Made by a program: the position numbers and the translations under genes. From positions 62,001 through 126,000 of the forward strand of contig LATX02000253.1 in assembly GCA_001466705.2 (NCBI GenBank): a DNA stretch of 64,000 bases. The letters are read 5' to 3'. This DNA comes from Moniliophthora roreri (taxonomy: Eukaryota; Basidiomycota; Agaricomycetes; Agaricales; Marasmiaceae). Below the pieces are notes generated by a model, which saw only the letters and a list, made by a program, of their open reading frames with translations, was not told the origin of the DNA and did no database searches. Of the stretch, positions 37,230-54,864 are shown piece by piece (within the stretch, counting starts at the first letter, position 1; each line of letters begins with the position of its first letter).

Positions 37230-38753
37230 GCCGTAGTGTTGCTGTTAAGGATATATAATGTATTATTAGCACAAAACAAACGTGTATGTACTTTTTCCAT
37301 GTGTATACCGTTCTATCTCAGTGTTGACCGATAATGATAGTGTACTTGGACTCCCGTTTTTGACTTTCGGTATCACTGCCACCGAAGGCAGTGCCGTGGT
37401 GATAATCAAAAAGGATTGACGCTCCCATCAGCCGGTTTCCAGGGATCAATTATATTTGCATACGCCGATTTTACAGGAACCTATAGGGCTTGGATGCAAG
37501 AGGAACATTTGGCGTCAAACAGCCACGGCAATACACATCGGGACTCTCTCTCATCACTTTCTTTCGTCGCTTAATCACGCGTTGTCGAGCCGAGCCTGAT
37601 GAATCACTGATGCTCTCACAAAGGGGTCTCGGTTCGATGTACCGTTGCTCCTCAACTATCTGATCTTTGCTATGACTCATTTATCATCAGTTTAACGCCT
37701 ACTCGACCATTTTCACGCGACATTTTGCGAATCCTTATCCTTCTCTCTGGATTAACATCCCCAACAAGGTGCCAATACGTTCCCGATGAGCTGGCCCAAA
37801 TCATGAAATGTGGGCTTTCCTGTGTCCTAGCTGTCAAAAATTCTCCCCAAAGGGAGATGAGGGAATACCATTTACCACACATGTGGAATGTTGGTCAACT
37901 TGCCTCACGGGAGGGTGAGAGCACTCAACAGCGTCTCTAACCAACTTGGAGTCACTCGCTCTCAAAATGACTTTGGAGTATATTCGAAAGAATGGAAGAA
38001 CAATTGTAGTTTCTAATATTGCGTTGAAAACCTGGGTTCATGGCAGTTAGCAGCCGTATGCATATAGGAGAGGTGGTAATTCTCAGCTTGAAGGCGATAA
38101 CTGAATTGGAACTCAAAGCACATTGTCTTTTGAATTCCTTGATCGACTGGACCTCAGAACAACGGGCGCTTGCATCCGCCGTGGATCCATCATCGGCGCT
38201 ACTTTCGTTCACCAACTCGCCGAGCCCGACGTCCCTTCATCAATTCCCCAAACCGGAATCGGATGGGGATCTAACAAGCTGACCTGCGTGGATCTGCGTT
38301 ATGCGTTGCTACCGTTAAACACACGATCCTTTCGTATCTTTAGGTCGGCGGAGGGACTGTTAGCGGCTTATGGTTATTTTACAGCTGCGTTTCTGGTCCT
38401 CACCCGATCTCACCTTGCAGCGCTTTTGGAAGCGGGAAGGAACTGTCGAGAGAGACCCCCTATGAGCGCGCAGGAAATAGCATTACCAAGTCATTTGATG
38501 TAAGGCGGACTGTTTCTAACACCATAGGACTGAGGTATGAACGGTAGTGTGATCTGCGCGCCCTGTGTTCATTAAACATTTTCTTAGAATGTTCTCGGCT
38601 GTACGAGGAATATGCAACCTTTCACCAATGTGACAACGTTGGAGTACACAGTAATAACCCCCAGTTTGGAACTCGAGCCGAATATCAAGAGGTAGCTTAA
38701 AAGGATCTGCTTCTCAAAGATTTCTCAACAATTCTCATTGAATCCCTCGCACA
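37230..38753. other. Intergenic, no gene supported
   Basis: Several 60-126 residue frames occur on both strands, none with a recognisable domain or joinable splice sites. The last ~100 bases are the likely promoter and leader of the Zn2Cys6 gene. Confidence 0.45.
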
Positions 38754-39368
38754 ATGACCTCTCAGAGCAACGCACGACATTCCAGGGTGCTTTTGGCATG
38801 CACCAACTGCCGAACACGCAAAGTGAAATGCAGACCTCACCCTCACGGACCTACTCAGCCCTGTGAGAGGTGCCACTCGAAAGGGCTCCGATGTGATTAC
38901 GTCCCGATTGACTCGCCTTCAGAACCTATCGATGACTCGCCAATCTACCTTTATCCTGCTCATTCTAACCCACCCCCGACTCAAATGCGGCTCCCACCTC
39001 CATCGTCGTTTTCGAGCTTACCAGCACTTCCTGGACCTGGTTATCATCCACCCAGCAACATCCAGTCGCAGCACCAATATCATTCTCATGGACCACAATC
39101 ACATTACGGAGCAACGCCCCCTGTCGGGCATTCTAATTACCCTCCGAGCACTGGGCCTCCAACATATTTATCGTCGGCACCAGCCTACCCACAAACGGAC
39201 CCTGCATTTCCGGGAAGTACCACCCCTCAATCCACACGGTATCCATCTGCTCCGCCTGGACAATATGGATACTCGTATACAAATCCCGGCCCTCACCAGT
39301 CCAATCTGCCATTATCGGCACCAGTTTCTCATCCGCCTCAACAGTCATATCAGCTTCGGTCAGTTTAA
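38754..39368 (+). CDS. Short Zn(II)2Cys6 DNA-binding protein
   Basis: A single 204-residue frame starts with MTSQSNARHSRVLLACTNCR. A binuclear zinc cluster lies at residues ~16-50: CTNCRTRKVKC, a long loop, then CERCHSKGLRC, with all six Cys present. The rest is Pro/Ser/Gln/Tyr-rich low complexity, like an activation or disordered region. The middle homology region found in full-size fungal regulators is missing, so it is either a genuinely short regulator or a truncated one. A GTCAGT donor just before the stop could replace the last three residues (LRSV by LRF) without adding length. It is presumably nuclear. Target genes are unknown. Confidence 0.85.
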   Translation: MTSQSNARHSRVLLACTNCRTRKVKCRPHPHGPTQPCERCHSKGLRCDYVPIDSPSEPIDDSPIYLYPAHSNPPPTQMRLPPPSSFSSLPALPGPGYHPPSNIQSQHQYHSHGPQSHYGATPPVGHSNYPPSTGPPTYLSSAPAYPQTDPAFPGSTTPQSTRYPSAPPGQYGYSYTNPGPHQSNLPLSAPVSHPPQQSYQLRSV

Positions 39369-39370
39369 CA

Positions 39371-40987
39371 ACCTTGTCGGGCTTCAATATTAATGCAGAT
39401 TCTAATAGGGATGGCTCGATATGCAACGGTAATCCGTGCTTCTGTGGCTATCACCGACGATCTTAGACGGTCTCTTACAGACCTGTCTTGAGAGTTTAGA
39501 AGTAGATTTTAAAGCTTAGTTCTCCCTTTTCTGCTCGCAAATTCGCAATAACTATTTATACATACTTCACAAGTCACAATACTACCCAAGTAACTCTTTT
39601 ACATTAGATTTCTCGGTTCTTGTATTTCTATTACGCACGCCTTTCTTGTCCTAGATCTACAGCTTTCCCGGTCTCGATAATATTAATCAATATACTTCAG
39701 TTCGAGTTGTGCTTGATCCTCTGGGGGACCAATAGAATCAGGACCCACAATCGCGTGAAAGTTGGAGATTCAGAGCGAGCAAATGGCAAGGTTAACGCCG
39801 AGACTGAACAAAGTCAGCTGAACACATCAATCACCCACACGACCAGCCCGACGAAACATGAGATTCCATCCCGTTCCTCCACTTTCTTACCAGAGACGCT
39901 TTCACAGCACATGATTGACTTCGGGACGCCATCCAGGAGTTCATCCCGTGTGGATCAGATATATCTGATCCTCATGAATGGCAATGAAATTGTGTTGCGG
40001 GACAGTACAAGAGGTGTAAATGAATGCTTTGACGCTCAAGTCTTTAATTCGCTTCCTTATACTCGTTGTTCATTTACGGGGTCCAGCATGTTCGGGGAAG
40101 GGTTCGCACCTTTTAGCAGAGTGGAAATGTGCTCTTCCCAGGCCTAGGCAATTAATGTACGATCAGTATTCATAATTTGAGGCTGGACTTCTCGACGGTA
40201 TCGTATGCATGGTCGAGAAGTGCTTGATTCGGTCCCCGAGACGCGGATGGAAAGTCATCCTTCTGACGAATAGACTTGAGAGCAAGGTGAGAGACGGGTT
40301 TGTAACCCTCTCAATGACAATCTAACCGCAGGAGGGTTAGATCCGGAGAGATGTGGGGTCAGGGTAGGCCAGGGCTAAGGAATGGTGTCTCGGTGATTAT
40401 AGAGCCCGGAAGGGGGCCTGTATTGTGAGGTACATGTTCGTGAGTTTATTTTCCGCGGGTGATGTGTATTGCAAATCCTTTGTAGATCCGTCAATGTCAT
40501 GACCATGGACAAACCATCGCAGGATGTAGTGAGGCACTCGAGGCAGAATAAGCGCCCTCCCAAGCCTGTCGTTCACATCAGAATATGGTGAAAAATGTGG
40601 AGAAGCTGAGTCAACACTCCGTGCTCACCGTACTCTCCGTGTTGGGCTTCGATGCCATGCAAAAATCCGATTCAGGGAGGAAATCTTCACAAATATGTAA
40701 GAAAATCTGACAAATTGAGAATGAGTGCTCATGTAACGTCCGTGTCCAGCGGTGAGCTGACCCATAGAAGTCGTTTGCCGACGTTGATCCTGTCATACGT
40801 CCCATTATAGCGGTTTCATTTCATCGATGCAGATTTCTCACCTTACTACGTTCATCCCCATGTGGGTACTTCGTACGCGACCGCAGATGTAAAGGTTTCC
40901 TTGGGCATCCTTCAAGTACCAGCGATGCATGGTCTTCACCATTTCATTCTCTTTCTTCCCCCGTCTTCTCTTATCGCTGGCTCAACC
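39371..40987. other. Intergenic, no gene supported
   Basis: A 175-residue plus-strand frame at 39,620-40,147 begins at a non-ATG codon and shows no domain, so I do not call it. Nothing else is seen. Confidence 0.4.
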
Positions 40988-41524
40988 ATGCTCCGGCGTC
41001 GCACCGCATCCCTCGACCCTTCCCTTTCCAAAGCTAGCACTGTTCGCCACATCCTCAACCAATCGTCCGTCTCTGACCTGACTTTCGGCTTCAACGAAGG
41101 ACAGTTAGTTCGAACAATCTCGTCTTCGATGTTGAGCGGCTGGACTTCGTCAAGCCGCATGTCGGTAGTGACGGTCGAGGTCTGTAGAGGCGATGGAGAA
41201 CTGTTGGCGTTTGGAAGACCCCCCCAGACTTTACCCATTGAGCGGTTGCTGCTGCCTAAACACCGGCGTGCTAGTGCAGGTAACGGCGGATTATGGTTGG
41301 TTGGTTGGTGAATGGGAGTGTGTGTGAGTAGTCGGCATTCGAAACATATGATTAAACCACTGACAGTCCACATGGAAGGCACAACATACCTGGATTCTGG
41401 AGAATATGAAGTGAGGTCGGCTCCAGCTATGAACTGGTTGTCCCACAATCCAAGACTCACGAAAACTAAAGGACACAATCCAAAGGAGAACAATCGCCAA
41501 ATTCCTGCGGGATACTATACGTGA
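40988..41524 (+). CDS. Hypothetical two-exon protein
   Basis: Exon 1 (40988-41279) and exon 2 (41367-41524) join in phase through an 87 nt intron with GTAACG donor, CTGAC branch-like sequence and TGACAG acceptor, giving 149 aa. I recognise no domain. Exon 1 is Ser/Arg-rich with RHILNQSSVSDLTFGFNEGQ. Exon 2 contains YLDSGEYEVRSAPAMNW and a basic tail. No signal peptide or membrane span. The evidence is only an ATG-started frame with plausible splicing, so a chance open frame cannot be excluded. The opposite strand is also open here. Confidence 0.35.
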
Positions 41525-43019
41525 CCTTGTTCTGACTGACGCTCTCACATCACCCAGTGTACTGTGGAAGCCACGAATGGAAGCCACGAATGGAAGCGCC
41601 GAAAACTGAAGGCTTGATGAGATCTCGGGGAATTATTAGCCAGGGCCGCCGTCTTACTTTTGCTCGGTGTATGAGTAGACTTGAACTCTTTTTTTAGAAA
41701 AGAAAAACTTTATTAAAGTAGCGGGACGGTGAACAAATCGCCAGACTCACTTCAGCTGATGCTGTTGGCCCAGTCGCAAATCCAACATTGGGGATGGAGC
41801 CAAGGTGCAACCTTCAAGATTTTCTTGCAATACGAGGCAGAATGATAAATTTTTGCTTGAATCTAGCCGCGTGCTGAGCCAAATCAGGCGTTGAAGCAAT
41901 TGCAACGGGCACTGGGTGACATCGATGATCAAGGTTGAGCATAGCATTGGATTTTGGATGCCGGACGGACCGGCCGGCATGGTATTTTGTTTGGCCAATC
42001 CAAATACAGCCTGAGAGTGAAAGTATTTCGCGATGCTATATGATCATCACTCTTCTGCGATAAAATAATTTTGCTCTCCAAGAGTATCCTTCTAATGACT
42101 TGTGGGTTCCGAGTAAACTGGTCAGTGCCGAAGGGTGTACTAGAATTGGCTCGAATCTGCTCACAAAAACACCGCGATTCTCTGGAAGTGTTTTTATGCT
42201 CGACGAACCATGAACGACTCAGTGTTCTGGACAAGTCTAAGGGAGTCCCCTGTCCAATGGTGCTGTGTTCCTGCAAACACGGGCAGATTGAGGGGGCCAG
42301 GTCAGTGGCGAGTGGATACTGGACTCACGATGTAACTTGGAACAATGATGATGTAGCGGGAGCTTCATGATCGCAGGCGTACGCAACGCAGTTGCTTTTG
42401 AGTCACCGCTCAAGCGGCCCCGCCTCAGCACTGCATAATACCTTTTCTGTCTTGAAGTTGGGTTGTTTGAAATCCATGTACATTCAAGCTCGAGCATTGT
42501 CACTCTTGATGGCATTATACCTAGTTAGTCTGTAATTCCCAGTGCTAATATTACATATCCATATCCCAATAATGTACATATCCAAGTAGAAAGCAGACAA
42601 ACAGCAAAGCTAGCAATACAACAATGGTCTAGACGGATGAAGGTCGAAGGTATAGATATGATGCGTGTAATAAAGGTGCAGAAGAGCACTGCAAGTGCCT
42701 TGCACATGAGGACAGGGAAGAAGGCGCGTCGACGTTATGACGAGACGGGCAATTTTGGGGAGGTGGCGACATGCGCGGTGAAAGGAGAGGGTGGGTGTCG
42801 CACTGGGTATCAGTGGAGAAACGACGGGGTCGGTGTAATTCACGCCCCGTGGCCGGACGGTGTATGTATGAAGATTTCCGGGGTGTAAAGAGGGGTAGAG
42901 TGGGACGTCGCGCTGACTGGCAACAAGGATATGACGAAGTATGAACTCTTGAATCAAATCCGTGCCCGCAAGGCGAAGGATTCCGAGAGCCAGAGGTATC
43001 CGTGCCGCAGAGATGGGCT
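41525..43019. other. Intergenic, no gene supported
   Basis: Contains a T-run/A-run stretch near 41,690-41,715 and only short frames. No domain seen. Confidence 0.4.
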
Positions 43020-43334
43020 CTAGTAGCACCCCCATCTGCAGCCGCGGTCGTCTAGCTCGGCTTCAGGAGACCTAGCATCGACTTCAACTTCAGGAGTTGG
43101 CTCTCTGGCGATGGGCTGCGCGAGAAAGGCTCAGGTCAGCAGCTAAAGTAAAATTTTGTCAAAATAACTCACAAATCTATCGTGCGAGAGCGCATCTGCG
43201 TTGGGTACTGGCACTGGAGACGCGGCGACAAAACCGGCCACTGCATGATTACCATATTAGAAAGACCAGATATGTCAAGGTGGAAATGACTCACAGGAAG
43301 CTAAGATGAAAGCGGCGACCAACTTGCAGTGCAT
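43020..43334 (-). CDS. Small secreted peptide precursor ending in CRWGC-Tyr
   Basis: Three exons (43295-43334, 43173-43240, 43020-43115) encode 67 aa. The N terminus MHCKLVAAFILASLAGFVAA is a clear signal peptide with cleavage likely before SPVPVPNAD. The mature part is acidic and Pro-rich (AREPTPEVEVDARSPEAELD) and ends in DDRGCRWGCY, with two cysteines three residues apart at the extreme C terminus. Single Arg residues (IAR, DAR, DDR) could be processing sites, but there is no Lys-Arg site. There is no CaaX box, so it is not a standard basidiomycete pheromone. All three exon joins are in phase with GTGAG-type donors. It could be a signalling peptide, an effector-like small secreted protein or the precursor of a short cyclic peptide. 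Function is unknown. Confidence 0.72.
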
Positions 43335-43408
43335 GTTCGTAGTAACTCTGTGACTGAAATGGATGAACAATAAGGTGGGATGTTGTTGAGAGGGAGAACA
43401 ATAAGAGG

Positions 43409-43416
43409 ATTATATA
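43409..43416 (-). promoter_or_regulatory. TATA box of the secreted-peptide gene
   Basis: TATATAAT on the minus strand, about 75 bases upstream of the ATG at 43334. Confidence 0.5.
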
Positions 43417-44121
43417 CAGAGGGCGCCATGAGAGGAGAAATCGAGAGGTTGAAAGGGAACGACAAAAGGAGAAAGTTTATGTCCTTCCATTTTGGGCGAA
43501 ACGTTTATAGACCAGGGGAGACTGAGGTGAAAGCATGATGGGAACCTGGCGACGAGCATCAGGAAGGCGGAAAACTTGAAGGACTGGACAAAAATGGGTG
43601 AGATTTCCTTTTCGGGAAACAAAGCCGATGCAAGGTTGAGCAGGAGATGTCACATATTGCGCTGAAGAAACAAGCGAGCAGACAAGAAGAGATACAAGCA
43701 AAAGTCCTGCAATGGCTTCTGGAATCATCGACACGGTAGATTCGTTTCAGAAAAGTCCCGGTGCAGTAATCGAGACGTCGACGAGTTGACGACGAACATC
43801 CAGGAACTGATGTGGGAACATAGTGTAGCTTTCGATTTTGCTATTTCCTGCTATTTCAAACACTTGACTATGGTCACCGTTGAATCTTGTTCGCTATGAC
43901 TAGAGCCTAGGTGATGATGGTTAAGTCCAAGGTCGAAAGAGTCGGAAGGTGTCACGTGTGTATCGCAGCCATGATGCAAAAGTCCGCCGACCGTTACGTA
44001 ACTGATGCCGCTGTGATGACACTTTTGTCGGCTAAGAACTACATAGTGCATTGAATGTTGACCTATAATACGACTTTCTCGTACTGACTACCTATCAGAA
44101 AGTCACATACTGCATCTACTG

Positions 44122-50144
<6,023 letters not shown>

Positions 50145-51047
50145 GGACTGTTTCAGCACCGACTAGTACTTCGACGCTGATTCTACGGCTACAGCTACTT
50201 TTTTAGCTTACCATTTAGGCATTTTAGCAGTCAATTAGTCTGCTTAGACTTATTTTTATACTAGACTGGCACTATCTCGTTCTGGTTCTGGGGGTTGGAT
50301 GGGGGTCAAGTTTGGATGAAGGAAGCCAGTTTCAGGAACACGAACCTATTTATACGCCGCTGGGAGATGACTCATAGAACTTCGGTAGCGATATCAATCA
50401 AATGATGAATGTATCGGGTACTTGCATATGGGTACAGGCAAACAGATTGAATTAATTGTTAATGAATGCGAATGGTAAGGATCTTCTTGGACGTACCTTC
50501 AAACTTGACGCGTTTGACAGAGAGCGAGCTCAGGAAATCCGCAATTGCGAGGTCGGAGCACGAGAGTAATCGTGGTGGTTAGAAGGAAAGACGTGTGAAC
50601 AGTATAAGTCACGAGCAAGACGCCAAAAAATGTTACCTGAACTGTCTAGAAAGTGGATCACGCTATCGACGCCACTCCTTCGAAGCCATATGGTCACCCA
50701 TAACCCATTCAGTAGCATTCCGACCCGTTCCGAATGCAACATCAACTTGGGTCAGCCAGACGACGGCTAGACGAGAAGAGCGTTTGACAACCAAAAAGGG
50801 ATGTGCCGGTCTGAGTTTCAATATAAGGCAATCCCCGTGTCACCATCATTTGGACCCGGTTGACGAGAAAGGTCGATGTTGGTGGCAGTGGTATGTCTAC
50901 TCGCGGCCTACCGTTTGACTACTCGACTCACATGCATTTTGCAGGGATTCTCAGGCTGCAGCTATAAGCAATACTTAGACTTACGCGAAACGACAGATGC
51001 AGTAATGGAAAACGAAGATAGAGCGGTACGAAGTGGTGCGTGACCGC
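50145..51047. other. 5' flank of the ABC transporter gene, left copy
   Basis: No coding frame supported. This stretch is shared with 53,872-55,155 of the right copy and provides the empty target sites (near 50,736 and 50,807) for two of the mobile-element insertions. Confidence 0.6.
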
Positions 51048-51215
51048 TGGAGAGGGCCGAGTGGTCTGGCTATCGCAATGCCGAAGACGATGCTGCTGGT
51101 TCTGGATGATGGCTAACTGCGTACACGGAAATGTAGACTACGCGCCGGAAGCTCATGCCAAACACTGCCAAACAGGCCTGGAACCTCCGCTCCGTGCCCC
51201 GGTCCCCCTACTACA
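51048..51215 (+). mobile_element. Copy 2 of the TG...CA element
   Basis: Begins TGGAGAGGGCC, ends CCTACTACA, and is flanked by the 4 bp target duplication CCGC (51044-51047 and 51216-51219). The matching place in the right duplicated copy (near 55,158, GCGTGATCGTATGCTCG) has no element, so the insertion occurred after the duplication. Confidence 0.88.
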
Positions 51216-51382
51216 CCGCATGCTCGAACTTGGAACTCTACAAGGTACTGAAATATATGCAGGATTGGCGAAACTCAGACCGATTCTTGACGAGCATTAT
51301 TCCAGATACTTGAAGCAATCTGAAGGCATCTACACGGTTCATCATTGCGCTGCAATGCCAAGTACACCTAGAGCCAATCCTT

Positions 51383-51945
51383 TAGAAGTGATGATGTTGA
51401 CACAATTTGCTTTCTCCTGTCCTCAATTTCACATATTCACACATCACAAATTTATTTCAACTATTTTCATATCGTATTTCAAGAACTATCGACTCAGGAT
51501 TGCTATAAGTGTTGAGGAAGAAATGCAGAGCTTTCTACAATGCTCAAAGCTTGACTTTGCTTGCGCCAATCATGGGTGTCAAAATTGCCTGATTTTTAGA
51601 GCAGGCTACAGTGAGCAAGTAGCTACAAAATTTGGTGTAGGTATTTATATAGTATTTAATTGTGGATCTAGGCACTTTTGGAAGAGAAACAAGGCATGGA
51701 GGCGTGATGATGAAGAACGAGGATGAAAAAGTGCAAGCGCGGCGCCTACACTTCTAGTCCTTTTTGAAGGTCTCTGCTGGTGACTCTTGTTTTCAGGCAG
51801 CATTCACTCTAAAATTCTGAAACTCATGTAGCTAAAGGTTTAGTATTTAAAGAGCATGTGTACATAATTCCGAGAGAAAAGGTGATGAATTGAAAAAGTT
51901 TTACGGTAACGACATTTGGGCCTACAGTACTAGTCCATTGATATT
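51383..51945. other. Unique AT-rich spacer between the two duplicated segments
   Basis: This ~560 bp stretch has no counterpart in the duplication. It is AT-rich, and its only open frame has no ATG start or domain. Confidence 0.5.
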
Positions 51946-52071
51946 AACTGATCCCGCTGTGATGACACTAGTATCGGCTAAGAGTTACATACAGAGTGCA
52001 TCGAATGTTGACATATAATACGACTTTCTCGTACTAACTACCTATCAGAAAGCCACATACCGCATCTACTG

Positions 52072-53871
52072 CTATTTCATTGCCGAGAGCAGGTCTTCTT
52101 TATCGTGGGATTGGTCGACCAATGCCTTGAAATAGCCATCGGTCTTCTGAAGGAGATTCTTGGGCGCATCAAACTCCACCTGAAAAGCCGACATGAACTT
52201 GAATATGAAACGAACAGCTGTCAGTGTCTTACCATATTGCCGGCATCGAGAACTAACTAAGGACACAATCGTTAACAGGGGTTCCCCTGAAGAACATGAA
52301 TAGCTTACAATCTTGTCAGCATCCATAACCGTTTGCAAACGATGCGCTATCGTGATGACAGTAACATCTTTACCCAAGTCATTTCGTAACGACGATTGGA
52401 TAATCGAGTCCGTTTCGTAGTCTGCCAAGTGGCCCAGTTAGCTTGTTTAAGACAGGCTGATGGCTTTCGATACCGACCTATGGCAGAGGTGGCTTCATCG
52501 AGAATAAGTAGCTTGCTCTGCCGAACGATCGCCCTTGCCAGAGCGATGATTTGTCGTTGGCCCATGGAAAGGTTGCTCCCGCCGCTTGCGATAGTAGTGT
52601 CCAGGTTGATGCAACCCTCGGGCGCGAGATCTCTTTGTAATGATTGTAGACCTGCGGAAGCTAGGGCACCATTGAGCATATGGTCATCGTGCTCTCCGAA
52701 TGGATCCAGGTTCTGGCGGAGAGTACCACTGATTAATTCCGGCTAGAATAAACAATCAGGGTAACCCAATGTTGAACGGCACTGAAGACCTACAGATTGC
52801 GGTATGATAGTGATCCTTGACCTCAGTGCGTCTAAATTGAGGTTGGAAATCGGTAGATTATCATAAAACACTTCTCCTTCAATGGGAATACACCTCAATA
52901 ACGACAGAGCCAAGGTACTCTAATNGAAAACGCAGATAATGCCTTTATTTGTCTGATCGCTGCCATGACGAGTATATCCCAACGAAACACACGAACTAGC
53001 CAGAAAAACAGATGTCGGTTGTTGTCAAAGTGCTGTTTGTAAACGCTCAAAACGTACTTCGAAAATAAAGTCAAGCACCGAACCTTGAAATGCTTTGCCT
53101 TTAGATGTTTCACCATATCGTCGTCTGCGAGAGGGGGTAGCTCATTCGCAGGTAGATGGACTTGCTTGTACGCCCGAGCGACCAGAGGATCGAGGTGCGA
53201 GTAAAATATCATCGATAAAGGCGAGGCGGTTTGAGAAGGGTTAGGTGTGGCCATCGGATTCTGCAAAGTCACATTTCAGTCGCGAAACGGGAAACATGGG
53301 ATGGGAGTGAAGGACGTACCTTAGGGTCAACAGGAACATAGACACCTGGTGTGACGAGCGGGATTACCACACTCGTCAACAGAAGCAGAATGATTTTGAC
53401 CCAGATGAATGGGCTTTCCCATTCATCTTGAGGCGATAAGTCATATGTGACGAGTGGGTATATGTCTCTATACGCGTATACGCCCAAAGCCGAAAGGAGA
53501 ATGAGTTCAAGGTGAACTGAAGTAGTAGTAGAAGATCGTTTGAGGGAGAGTATGGTCGCGTAGAACTAGAGATCAAATCGAATGAGAATTTGTTATTTCA
53601 ATGCCAGTAACAGGAAACGCACGTATACAGAAGCCTGCCAAATGTTTCCGAGCAATTGAACCACACACAAAGTGGCCAAACAGATGGATCGGATAATTTG
53701 CAGTGCGGTGCGGGTTGGTGATTTTGGGTTGTCTTTTGGCGTGGCCGTATCCGTGTAATCGTGCTGGCGATTTTTCGATAGAACAGCGTTGATTGTGAGA
53801 AAAACCAACGACAAGACCGCCACACATGATGTGATGTCGAGGAGGCTATCCATCATTGGGATCCTATACAT
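52072..53871 (-). pseudogene. Truncated second copy of the ABC transporter gene
   Basis: The two ends of the transporter are present. The N-terminal exons start at 53871 (MYRIPMMDSLLD) and include the NPMATPNPSQ linker exon. The last exons cover most of NBD2 ([35 protein letters not shown]) to the stop at 52072. Everything from TMD1 to the NBD2 Walker A is missing at the single N (52925). As written it cannot encode a transporter. The remaining exons keep open frames and conservative differences from copy 1. This would fit a gene that is really intact but with its middle lost in assembly, or a recent deletion. Confidence 0.85.
52925..52925. other. Single ambiguous base marking a sequence junction
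   Basis: The only N in the window. Left of it the sequence follows the copy-1 coordinate 44,983, right of it copy-1 coordinate ~49,196, so about 4.2 kb of the duplicate is missing exactly here. Confidence 0.9.
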
Positions 53872-54431
53872 GGGCTTGTTTCAGCACCGACTAGTACTTC
53901 GACGCTGATTCTACAATTACGGCTACTTTTAGCTTACCATTTAGGCATTTTAGCAGTCAATTAGTCTGCTTAGACTTATTTTTATACTAGACTGGCACTG
54001 TCTCGTTCTGGTTCTGGGGGTTGGATGGGGGTCAAGTTGGGATGAAGGAAGCCAGTTTCAGGAACACGAACCTATTTATACGCCTCTGGGAGATGACTCA
54101 CGTAAACTCGGTAACGATATCAATGAATGTATCGGATCCCTGCACACGGGTACGGGTGGGCGAATTGATTGTGTTGAATGAATGCGAATGACGAAGATCT
54201 GCTTGGACATACCTTCAAACTTGATGCATTTCACAGGAAGCGAGCCCAGGATATCCGCAATTGCGAGGTCGGAGCACGAGAGTAATCGTGGTGGTTAGAA
54301 GGAAAGACGTGTGAATAGTACAAGTCACGAGCAAGACGCGAAAAATGTTACCTGAAATGGAGCACGCCATCGGCGCCACGTCTCCTTCGAAGCCATATGG
54401 TCACCTATAACCCATTCAGTAGCATTTCCGA

Positions 54432-54596
54432 TGGAGAGGGCCGGGTGGTCTGGCTATCGCGATGCCGAAGACTATGCTGCTGGTTGATGATGGCTAACTA
54501 CGTACACGGAAATGTAGACTACGCGCCGGAAGCTCATGCCAAACATAGCCAAACAGGCCTGGAACCTCCGCTCCGTGCCCCGGTCCCCCTACTACA
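54432..54596 (+). mobile_element. Copy 3 of the TG...CA element
   Basis: Starts TGGAGAGGGCC, ends CCTACTACA, with target duplication CCGA on both sides (54428-54431 and 54597-54600). The empty site is present in the left duplicate near 50,736 (ATTCCGACCCGTTCC). Confidence 0.9.
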
Positions 54597-54697
54597 CCGA
54601 CTCGTTCCGAATACAACATCAACTTGGATCAGCCAGATGATAGCCAGACGACGACTAGACGAGAAGAGCGTTTTACAACCAAAAAGGGATGTGCCGG

Positions 54698-54864
54698 TGT
54701 GGTAGGGGGACCGGGGCACGGAGCGGAGGTTCCAGGCCTGTTTGGCAGTGTTTGGCATGAGCTTCCGGCGCGTAGTCTACATTTCCGTGTACGCAGTTAG
54801 CCATCATCAGAACCAGCAGCATCGTCTTCGGCATCGCGTTAGCCAGACCACTCGGCCCTCTTCA
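54698..54864 (-). mobile_element. Copy 4 of the TG...CA element, inverted
   Basis: The inverted copy reads TGTGGTAGGGGGACC at its left end and CCCTCTTCA at its right, with target duplication CCGG (54694-54697 and 54865-54868). The empty site is in the left duplicate near 50,807 (GTGCCGGTCTGAG). With copy 3, only 101 bp away, it forms a large inverted pair able to fold. Confidence 0.9.

Noticed and set aside
40936..41493. 185-residue minus-strand frame opposite the orphan gene
   Set aside because: No ATG-based start with domain support and no splice partner. It is most likely the shadow of the plus-strand exon, or vice versa.
42610..43035. 141-residue minus-strand frame overlapping the peptide gene's last exon
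   Set aside because: Composition is unremarkable, no domain is seen, and it overlaps in another frame the better-supported spliced peptide gene.
43410..43734. Second small secreted protein upstream of the peptide gene
   Set aside because: The frame starts with a plausible signal peptide, but its body overlaps the TATA box and leader of the 43,020-43,334 gene and has no supporting motif.
51040..51726. Long 228-residue plus-strand open frame
   Set aside because: It begins with a non-ATG codon, runs through a mobile element and unique AT-rich spacer, and has no domain or conservation in the duplicate.
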